DNA of 25,229 nt, from assembly GCA_016932895.1 (NCBI GenBank), contig JAFGCA010000538.1:1-25229 (forward strand), given 5' to 3'. Under the pieces are notes generated by a model. It was not told the DNA's origin, searched no databases, and worked only from the letters and a program-made list of their open reading frames with translations. Source of the stretch: Sedimentisphaerales bacterium. Lineage in GTDB: Bacteria > Planctomycetota > Phycisphaerae > Sedimentisphaerales > SG8-4. A program made the translations under genes and the position numbers. Of this stretch, positions 17,601 through 23,663 are shown in pieces. Positions within the stretch are counted from its first letter, which is position 1. Every line of letters starts with the position of its first letter.

Positions 17601-17914
17601 AGACGGGGATCCTCGTCAGCGGAGGACTGGCTGCGGCAAGTACGCCCCAGGAATTGAACGCTGCACACTATGCCCGGAGAGTGACGACGCCGACTCTGAT
17701 GTTGAACGGTACAGAGGACGCTTTCTTTCCTCTTAGGACGTCACAGATACCGCTGTTTGAGCTCCTGGGTACCCCAATTGAGCACAAGCAGCACAAGTTG
17801 TATCCAGGTGGGCATATATTGTCGGGACTGTTTGGAGAGCAGCTCAGAACCGATGTCCTCGCCTGGTTGGACCGCTATCTCGGACCTGTAACAAAAACCA
17901 CGACATCGCAGTGA
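14642..17914 (+). CDS. Receptor-like Ser/Thr protein kinase with PEGA, SUMF1-like and alpha/beta-hydrolase domains
   Basis: About 1090 residues. The N-terminal segment (AEREAYLDKACGPDPLLRAR) is typical of planctomycete kinases. The kinase domain (about 82-385) is complete: G-loop GEGGMAVVY (from Gly88), Lys111 in VALKII, HRDIKPSN with Asp204, and DFGIAKA with Asp225. A single TM helix at about 403-425 puts the rest outside the cytoplasm. This comprises a PEGA-like domain (about 482-545), a SUMF1/FGE-sulfatase-fold domain (about 555-777; GVPYLIDRYEVTNAQF, GLYDMAGNVKEW, NGFRCAQY) and an alpha/beta hydrolase (about 795-1085). The hydrolase triad appears complete: Ser970 in GFSWGA, Asp1026 in NGTEDAF and His1058 in YPGGHIL. 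The SUMF1 domain lacks the Cys pair of true formylglycine-generating enzymes. The protein probably senses or modifies a periplasmic ligand and signals to the sigma factor encoded upstream; this is inferred. Kinase-SUMF1 fusions are known; the appended hydrolase is less usual. Confidence 0.9.
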   Translation: MSSGQRDEKSIFTAAMAIKAPAEREAYLDKACGPDPLLRARICALLDAGRGQSDFLAEFAPTPETLVNDLEETLGTMIDRYRILDKIGEGGMAVVYAAEQREPIHRKVALKIIKLGMDTKQVIARFEAERQALAVMDHPNIAKVFDGGATSAGRPYFVMELVKGVSITEYCDMNRFDTRERLLLFLRVCNAVHHAHQKGIIHRDIKPSNVMVTMNDGEAIPKVIDFGIAKATSQRLTEKTLFTHCAQMIGTPEYMSPEQAQMSGLDVDTRTDIYSLGVLLYELLTGATPLGSEELRRAGYGRIQELLRDTEPLRPSTKLNTLGETLRTVAEQRRTDAKALKRAIRGDLDWIVMKCLEKDRSRRYETVHDLVADIERHLRHEAVLAGSPGMAYRLHKFWQRRRHAILAAVAVMVFMAGTVVSAAAYRSSRRIQWAKGEALPEIASLVERGDYLAAFSLAKRAERYIPADSSLIALWPRVCRNLSVDTIPAGASIFFRENSVTNRWQYLGRSPLENIRFPHGVYRWKIEKTGYEQRECVATYPLSIQLRKLGSLPTDMVWVRAEGFALESGTSGQAKTVEGVPYLIDRYEVTNAQFKQFMDEAGYRNPAFWQGQVFSKDGRDLSWQEAVVEFHDKTGEAGPAIWEHGDYPAGQEDHPVCGVSWYEAGAYARFAGKSLPTIYHWEQAACLDQSTVIVPFSNFGPGGTAPVGRYWGMGGTGLYDMAGNVKEWCWNATDNSGSQRYILGGAWGEQAHMFTLRDSQSPWNRSPVNGFRCAQYPQGGRPVADVLFHPVEQRPIGSAAVGGLLSEEAYEILKESFEYDRTALNASVEDKDEGSPHWRREKIVFDAAYGGERVIAYLFLPRSSKPPYQIVVYFPGADALQNRPFDELPQADLTQFVIQGGRSLLYPVYKGTYDRPQTPPGDWTPPSVTRTPMAYRDWLIQIVKDLRRSIDYVGTRADIDVDRMAYYGFSWGAAMGPVVLATEDRFKTGILVSGGLAAASTPQELNAAHYARRVTTPTLMLNGTEDAFFPLRTSQIPLFELLGTPIEHKQHKLYPGGHILSGLFGEQLRTDVLAWLDRYLGPVTKTTTSQ

Positions 17915-17948
17915 AAACGCCCGAAAGGGGACTGCGGAAAGGAGTTGG

Positions 17949-19712
17949 ATGAACATGGAAACGCAAACAGCCATAAATGACTCAATCCGCAGTTCCATCC
18001 GGGCTTTCGCCCCCCTGATCTTCGGCATGGTCCTGAGCACCGCCCCTTTGGCATTGGCGGTAGCCGGTCCATGGACGGCCAAGACAGACCTGCCAACAGC
18101 CCGAGGTTTTCTGTCGCCGGTGAGTCCTGTCATTGACGGAAAGGTCTACGTAATCGGCGGTGGGCATGGGAGTGCCGTCTATCGCAGCCTCGAAGCATAC
18201 GATCCCACCACTGACACCTGGGCACAGAAAGCCGACATGCCCACAGCCAGATGGAGTCTCGGTACGTGCGCTGTGAACGGAAAGATCTATGCCATCGGCG
18301 GAGTTCCGGGATATACGGGGCCAGCCTGCTCGATTGTCGAGGAATATGATCCATCGGCCGACACCTGGGCCAGAAAAGCAGATATGCCAACCAGGAGAGT
18401 TGGCGGTGCTGTCTGTACAGTGGCGGGGAAGATCTACGTCCTTGGCGGCGGACTGAGCGAACCGTTGGATTCGGCGATTTCCACCGTGGAACTCTACGAT
18501 CCGGTCACCAACACATGGACGCAGCGGGCGAATATGCCTTCGCCACGGGCTTATTTTTCTGCGGAGGCAGTCAATGGGAAGATCTATGCGATTGGCGGAA
18601 CATATACGAGTCCGTGGATTGGTCTATCAACCGTCGAAGTCTACGACCCAGCGACGGACACTTGGTCTTCGAGAGCCCCGATGCCTACAGGAAGGTGGTG
18701 GCACGCCACGTGTGTTGTGGGAGGCCGGATCTATGCTATTGGCGGCACACAGGCAAATCCTTGGTCCGGACTCTCAGCCACGGAATGTTATGATCCGGCC
18801 GCAGATATCTGGACCAAGGAACCATCAATGCCCACGCCAAGGTTGTCGCTATCGGTTGCTGCTATCGAAGCAAGAATCTACGCCATCGGCGGAGTCGCCG
18901 TTCCCTATCCATGGCCAACGAGTGTATCGACTGTGGAGGTCTGTGATCTTACTCCCCCTCCACCGGATTTCAACGGAGACGGACAAGTGGATATCAAGGA
19001 CCTGCTCCGACTCATCGAGTCCTGGGGTCAGTCTGACCCGGTCGCTGACGTCGCACCGATTCCTTTCGGCGACGGCACAGTGGATCGGGCCGACCTGGAG
19101 GTGCTGATGAGCCATTGGCAGGAACAGCCGCGGGACGTAACGCTGCTTTCGCATTGGGCACTAGATGAGGCGGAAGGTATAATCGCCTTCGATAGCGTGG
19201 GCAACCATCATGCCGAGGCAATAGGCGATCCTCTCTGGCAGCCTGATGGAGGCGTTGTGGGTGGGGCATTGGAGCTCAACGGCGCGACCTTCGTCACCGC
19301 GGACGTTGTCCTCAGCCCAACTGACGGTCCCTTCAGCGTGCTCGCCTGGATCAAAGGCGGTGCGCCCGGCGAGACGATCCTCTCACAAGAGGGGGGCGCC
19401 GATTGGTTGCTCTTGGACGCCGTTACCGAGGCCTTCATGACCGAGCTGCGCAGTGGCGGTCGCCAGAGCAAGCCGTTGCATTCGGAAGCCGTCATTGCCG
19501 ACGACGCTTGGCACCGCATCGGTTTCACCTGGGATGGGTCTCATCGGAGACTCTATGTGGACAACCTTCTCGTCGCCGAGGATACAGACGTGTCATTGTC
19601 AGAGTGTTACGGTGGCCTGAATATCGGCTGCGGAAAACTCATGGCGCCATCGACATTCTTCACCGGCCTGATCGACGACGTCCGCATCTACAACCGGGCC
19701 GTGAAGCCATAG
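17949..19712 (+). CDS. Exported Kelch-repeat protein with dockerin-like and LamG domains
   Basis: The 587-residue protein has a signal peptide (hydrophobic FAPLIFGMVLSTAPLALAVA, cleavage near AVA). Residues about 45-330 form six Kelch repeats with the motif IYAIGG, then a YDP..DTW segment, which build a six-bladed propeller. Residues about 340-395 are a dockerin-like pair: the first loop DFNGDGQVDIKD has good calcium ligands, while the second (FGDGTVDRADLEV) is looser. Residues about 399-587 are a LamG/concanavalin-A-like sandwich starting at HWALDEAEG and ending at DDVRIYNRAV. Such domains bind glycans at the surface. It lies 34 bases after the kinase gene with AAGGAG at 17939-17944, so it belongs to the sigma/kinase operon. 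ATG 17955 is an alternative start with better spacing. A ligand, scaffold or output role is inferred only. Confidence 0.85.
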   Translation: MNMETQTAINDSIRSSIRAFAPLIFGMVLSTAPLALAVAGPWTAKTDLPTARGFLSPVSPVIDGKVYVIGGGHGSAVYRSLEAYDPTTDTWAQKADMPTARWSLGTCAVNGKIYAIGGVPGYTGPACSIVEEYDPSADTWARKADMPTRRVGGAVCTVAGKIYVLGGGLSEPLDSAISTVELYDPVTNTWTQRANMPSPRAYFSAEAVNGKIYAIGGTYTSPWIGLSTVEVYDPATDTWSSRAPMPTGRWWHATCVVGGRIYAIGGTQANPWSGLSATECYDPAADIWTKEPSMPTPRLSLSVAAIEARIYAIGGVAVPYPWPTSVSTVEVCDLTPPPPDFNGDGQVDIKDLLRLIESWGQSDPVADVAPIPFGDGTVDRADLEVLMSHWQEQPRDVTLLSHWALDEAEGIIAFDSVGNHHAEAIGDPLWQPDGGVVGGALELNGATFVTADVVLSPTDGPFSVLAWIKGGAPGETILSQEGGADWLLLDAVTEAFMTELRSGGRQSKPLHSEAVIADDAWHRIGFTWDGSHRRLYVDNLLVAEDTDVSLSECYGGLNIGCGKLMAPSTFFTGLIDDVRIYNRAVKP

Positions 19713-19738
19713 TTGCAAAGCTGCAAGCTTATCAGCTG

Positions 19739-19756
19739 CTTAGGGGGTGTCCTAAG
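19739..19756. terminator. Stem-loop at the convergent ends of module 1 and module 2
   Basis: CTTAGG (19739-19744) and CCTAAG (19751-19756) form a perfect six-base stem around GGGTGT. It lies 27 bases after the Kelch gene stop and about 90 bases beyond the stop of the minus-strand kinase gene. There is no U-tract. The following GGAAAATTTGGAGACAGATGTCC-like stretch (about 19762-19783) resembles repeat-type sequence, from memory only. Confidence 0.35.
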
Positions 19757-19846
19757 AAAGGGGAAAATTTGGAGACAGATGTCCTGGTATATGTGAAAGG
19801 GGCCGAGGACCGATTCACTTCCTTCACGATCACGAAGCGTCGTCTG

Positions 19847-22816
19847 TCAGGCTTGTACCCTTCGGGCGATTTGCGGCTCTCCGAGCATGCTGGACAGATT
19901 CTCTGCCTCCAGGAGTTTTTTGAAGCGGGGATGGTCGCGCAGTGGCGTCCAGACGGGATCGAGTCGTAGCAAAGGAACCGATAGTTCGCCCGGCACCGAC
20001 AGCAGGAACTCGATCTGGTCGATGGCCATATTATATTCACCAATCATCACAAAAATACGAGCCAAATACTCGACCCTATAGAGACCTCGCCAAGCCTCCT
20101 TCGTTACAGGAAGTAAGTCTACGCCTGCCTTTCCTTCCCGGATAGCCTCTTCTCTGCGACCCAGACCTGCATAGGCTATGCCGAGCGAGGTATGCAGCCG
20201 CGCATCTTCGGGCTGTTCTTGAATTCTGGCTTCGAGGATGTTTCGAGCCGCCTCGTAATGTGTCTTCGCCATCTCATTATTGTTTATGTACCCGTAGATT
20301 TCTGCATATCGCAGTGATTTAGGAATAAAGCGATATTGATCATCGATATATTCCTGATTATCAATATCTATCGATCTCAAAGAGAGCCGGTCCAAACCCT
20401 GCTGATAATTCCCATCGTATACATCGAGAGTGGTCCGCAAATCTACAATCGAAGATTGTTCCGGTGACGTAATGTTCTGCAAAGCCCTGTCCACAACTGC
20501 GCGTGCCTTATCGGTGTTGCCTTCCCAAAACAGGTATAGCCAGGCCATACACGAATATGAAATGGGCGAATCGGGTCTTAGCAAGATAGCTCGCTCATAG
20601 TAACTCTCTGCTTGCGAGTACTTGCGCAGGACCAAAAAAGTCTGCGCGACCTCACGGGCTATGATGTTGGACCGCGGGTTAAGCTCGGAAGCCTTCTTGA
20701 GATTTTTCAATGCCTGTTCGAATTTTCCCTGCCGTCTTTGAACATAACCGGTGTACTCGGGCAGTTCGCTGTTATTGGGCAGGCTTTTAGCCACGATTGC
20801 GAACTCATCCAGGGCACGGCCATAATCCAGATGGCCCCAGTAGTAGTACAGCCCTAAAGCCAGATGTGCCTCTGGCAAATCAGGCTCAAGCTGCAAGGCT
20901 TTATCGACGGCTTGCTTTGCCTTGGCAAGGCGTTGTTCGCTGCGGTCATAATAGAACCAATAAATCCAGGCATGAACCTTGGCGAGCCGAGCATAGGCTA
21001 ACGCAAACTCCGGATCCAGCTCAACGGCCCTCTCATACATTGAAATGGCTATCTTGAAGTCATTTTCGAGACTACTTCGTTGGTGGTATTCGTCGCCGCG
21101 CAGGTAATAGTCATAGGCCTCCATGTTTTTTGTGGGCCTGGACTGAAGTGCCCGCCGTTCCGGTTCAAGCAGTGTAATGTCCAGTGCCTGGGCCATGCGC
21201 TCAGCCATGTCGGACTGCAGGCGGAAAACTCCACTCATATCATCATCGTAGATGTGCGCCCACACCTGTGAGTCGTCGGCAATCTTGATCAACCGAGGTA
21301 TTATTCGCACTCGGCTGGTTGGATCGGAGGGCTTCTCACGCTGGACTGTCCCTTCCAGAAGATAATCAACCCGCAACTCATGAGCTATTTGCTGCGCAGT
21401 TTTTTTACTTTTCTTATACTGCATCGCGCTTTGACGGGAGATGACAGTCAGTCCACCAATGGTAGCCAAACGAGCAGTGATAGAATCAGTAATACCGGCT
21501 GCAAAATACTCGTCCTCAGCAGAACCCAGATTTTCAAACGGCAGAACTACCAGTCGTATTTCTTTCGAAGAAGGCTGAGTTCGGTGTTCCAGAATAAGCC
21601 ACACCGCAATAGCAGATAAGGCTATGATGATTATCCCAGCAATCGTCATCGCTGTTCTTTGCGACCTTACTTTGGCGGCGATGTGTGGCGTAAGGGAAAT
21701 GGAGGTGGAAGTCGCTGGCGGTGCGGTCGCCGGCATATTCAGTGTTTCGCGGATTTCGATAACGGCGTCGCCAATGTGCTGCAATCTGTCACGTGCGTCT
21801 TTCTCGAAGCACCGTCGCAGCAGGACCCGGATGTTGCCGGGCACATCAGACGGCAGGCGGTCCCAATCGGGGTCACGCTCGATCACGCGGGCAATGGTGT
21901 CGGAAATCGTCTCGCCGTCAAAAGCGACGGTGCCGGTGAGCATTTCATACAGGACACAGCCAAACGACCAGACGTCGGTTCGATGATCGGTGGGCTTTCC
22001 CCGTGCCTGCTCAGGGCTCATGTAGGCGGGGGTGCCGATCAAGTGGCCCGGAGGCGCAATGGTCTCTGTGGTTTGTCCCTCCTGAACGAAGCCCGCTCCT
22101 GCGGTGGGGGCGAAGGCGAGCGTTTTGGCAATGCCGAAGTCAAGGACCTTGACGTTGCCGTCCGGCGTGATCTTGATGTTGCTGGGTTTGAGGTCCCGGT
22201 GAACGACGCCTTTCTCATACGCCGCCGCCAGGGCTTCTGCGATCTGCAGAGCGATTGAAAGGGTCTCCTTTACTAACAGCCGCCCGTCTCTAATGCGCTC
22301 GGCCAGAGTCTGTCCGGGGACATATTCGAGAACCAGGTACGTGGCCCCGTCGGCCTGGTCGAGAATATCATGAATGACGCCAATATGGGGGTGGCTCAGA
22401 ACGGCAAGCATCTTCGCCTCCCGCCGGAACCGCTCCTGTATCACGCGGTTTTCGCGCAGATGGGCCGGCACCGTCTTGATCGCAACGACCCGGCCAAGCC
22501 TGCTGTCGTGAGCCTTGTAGACGACACCCATTCCCCCATGGCCGATGACTTCGCTGATTCGAAAGTGTCCGACTGTTGTATCAACGAGATTCTCTGCGGT
22601 TGCCAGATCACTTTCGTCAACATGTCGCAGGTTCTCAAAGAGCGAATCGATCTTCTGAAAACTCTCGATCTTTCTGCGAATATCCATCTCCAGGCCAGGA
22701 AACTGCCGGAGGAATGTATCCAGGTCGGGGGCTTGGCCCTCCAGGTACGCCTGGGCGTATTGCCGGGCAGCGTTGCTGACGCGCTGATCGCGATGATCGT
22801 CGATTTCTTCGTCCAT
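19847..22816 (-). CDS. Ser/Thr protein kinase with TM helix, TolB-N/FlgO-like domain and TPR tail
   Basis: About 989 residues. The N-terminal segment (QAYLEGQAPDLDTFLRQFPG) is typical of planctomycete kinases. The kinase domain is complete: GHGGMGVVYKA loop, Lys114 in VAIKT, HRDLKPSN with Asp208, DFGIAKT with Asp226, then GTPAYMSPEQARG and DVWSFGCVLYEMLTG. A TM helix lies at about 388-410. The outer part starts with a domain like those of TolB N-terminus/FlgO and adenylate cyclases (LVVLPFENLGSAEDEYF, YLLEGTVQ), then TPR repeats from about 620 to 960 (for example ALAYARLAKVHAW, AHLALGLYYYW). It probably senses envelope state or a partner protein. ATG 22816 shares its A with the sigma gene stop (TGATG) and has GAGG seven bases upstream; GTG 22819 is an alternative. 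The gene is co-transcribed with the sigma factor. The TPR half is markedly AT-richer than the kinase half. Confidence 0.92.
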   Translation of the reverse strand: MDEEIDDHRDQRVSNAARQYAQAYLEGQAPDLDTFLRQFPGLEMDIRRKIESFQKIDSLFENLRHVDESDLATAENLVDTTVGHFRISEVIGHGGMGVVYKAHDSRLGRVVAIKTVPAHLRENRVIQERFRREAKMLAVLSHPHIGVIHDILDQADGATYLVLEYVPGQTLAERIRDGRLLVKETLSIALQIAEALAAAYEKGVVHRDLKPSNIKITPDGNVKVLDFGIAKTLAFAPTAGAGFVQEGQTTETIAPPGHLIGTPAYMSPEQARGKPTDHRTDVWSFGCVLYEMLTGTVAFDGETISDTIARVIERDPDWDRLPSDVPGNIRVLLRRCFEKDARDRLQHIGDAVIEIRETLNMPATAPPATSTSISLTPHIAAKVRSQRTAMTIAGIIIIALSAIAVWLILEHRTQPSSKEIRLVVLPFENLGSAEDEYFAAGITDSITARLATIGGLTVISRQSAMQYKKSKKTAQQIAHELRVDYLLEGTVQREKPSDPTSRVRIIPRLIKIADDSQVWAHIYDDDMSGVFRLQSDMAERMAQALDITLLEPERRALQSRPTKNMEAYDYYLRGDEYHQRSSLENDFKIAISMYERAVELDPEFALAYARLAKVHAWIYWFYYDRSEQRLAKAKQAVDKALQLEPDLPEAHLALGLYYYWGHLDYGRALDEFAIVAKSLPNNSELPEYTGYVQRRQGKFEQALKNLKKASELNPRSNIIAREVAQTFLVLRKYSQAESYYERAILLRPDSPISYSCMAWLYLFWEGNTDKARAVVDRALQNITSPEQSSIVDLRTTLDVYDGNYQQGLDRLSLRSIDIDNQEYIDDQYRFIPKSLRYAEIYGYINNNEMAKTHYEAARNILEARIQEQPEDARLHTSLGIAYAGLGRREEAIREGKAGVDLLPVTKEAWRGLYRVEYLARIFVMIGEYNMAIDQIEFLLSVPGELSVPLLRLDPVWTPLRDHPRFKKLLEAENLSSMLGEPQIARRVQA

Positions 22817-23430
22817 CACAATGCCTCAAATGCAGTGGTGAGTGCAACCATGGCGCGCGAGAGGAGCATGCCGACAGCATCGGGGGTCTTTCCAAGCCTT
22901 CGTCCGATCTGCGCGTATGACAATCCCTCGATCTTGGCCAGCAGGATGACCTGGCGGTACTCATCCTTAAGTTGATCCATCGCCCGTTCGAGCCTGTCAA
23001 GCTCCTCACTCCGCGCTGCAAGGAGACTGGGTGTGGTGGTGCGTGCAGGACGACGAGCGGAAACTCGGCCTCGATCGGACCGGGCGACGGCACTATCGAG
23101 TGGCACCTGTCTTCGAACGTCGCGCTTGCCGGCATGAATCTTGTCGACGTTATCACGAATGGTATTCTCGACAATGATTGAGACCCAGCGCAGGAAATCC
23201 CCTTCGTCCTGATAAGTGAAATCATCCAGTTCCCGGACAGCAGCCCAGAGAGCGTCCTGGGCTATATCCATTGACTCGAGCTGTGAGCGAAGCTGCGGGC
23301 CCATGCGGAGTCGCGCGATCCGCCGGATTCGCTCCACATAGAGCCCGCACAGGTTGTTCAGCGCACACTGGTCCCCCTTTCGTGCCAGCATGACCAACTG
23401 CTGAGTCTTCTGTGCAACCAGACTGTTCAC
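22816..23430 (-). CDS. ECF-type RNA polymerase sigma factor
   Basis: The 204-residue protein is a sigma-70 family factor. Region 2 spans LESMDIAQDALWAAVRELDDF and FLRWVSIIVENTIRD; a basic, low-complexity linker with DRGRVSARRPARTTT follows. Region 4 is QVILLAKIEGLSYAQIGRRL plus GKTPDAVGMLLSRA, a standard helix-turn-helix. It begins with GTG 23430, supported by GGAG ten bases upstream. Its stop overlaps the kinase start, so synthesis of the two is coupled one to one. It belongs to a different ECF subgroup from the sigma factor at 13968: that protein's diagnostic FFAAAAEAMRRILVENARR stretch is missing. Its activity is probably set by the kinase, directly or through a partner, as inferred for other planctomycete sigma/kinase pairs; no anti-sigma gene is seen. 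Confidence 0.9.
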   Translation of the reverse strand: MNSLVAQKTQQLVMLARKGDQCALNNLCGLYVERIRRIARLRMGPQLRSQLESMDIAQDALWAAVRELDDFTYQDEGDFLRWVSIIVENTIRDNVDKIHAGKRDVRRQVPLDSAVARSDRGRVSARRPARTTTPSLLAARSEELDRLERAMDQLKDEYRQVILLAKIEGLSYAQIGRRLGKTPDAVGMLLSRAMVALTTAFEAL

Positions 23431-23467
23431 AATGTGCTAACTCCATAAACTGCAAGGCCTTAACAAC

Positions 23468-23496
23468 ATCATACGCTTCGTGCAGAAAAATATCAA
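23468..23496 (-). promoter_or_regulatory. Candidate housekeeping-type promoter of the second sigma/kinase operon
   Basis: On the minus strand TTGATA (23496-23491) and TATGAT (23473-23468) are separated by exactly 17 bases; each matches consensus at 5 of 6 positions. The predicted leader before GTG 23430 is about 30 bases, as for the other sigma gene. Confidence 0.5.
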
Positions 23497-23605
23497 TGCT
23501 CGCGTTATGCCTCGCCCGATTTTCCGCTAATTGGAATACAGAGACCTCGCCACGATGGAGTGTGCCAAGGACCCTTGGCGGGGCATCTGAAGTGTGAAAA
23601 AGCTA

Positions 23606-23626
23606 GTGCTCTTATGTACATAGCAC
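23606..23626. promoter_or_regulatory. Operator-like palindrome upstream of the REJ/hydrolase/LamG gene
   Basis: TATGTACATA (23613-23622) is a perfect ten-base palindrome. It is flanked by GTGCT (23606-23610) and AGCAC (23622-23626), which are inverted copies but slightly off-centre. It lies 38 bases before the ATG of the plus-strand gene. It could bind a dimeric regulator; no regulator is identified. Confidence 0.35.
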
Positions 23627-23663
23627 AAGTCCTCTGGCTACTGAGCCCGAAGAGAGGTGTGAA

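Noticed and set aside
19757..19846. Insertion-sequence remnant in the third convergent gap
   Set aside because: GGAGACAGATGTCC looks repeat-like, but there is no transposase fragment, no matched inverted ends and no second copy in the window.
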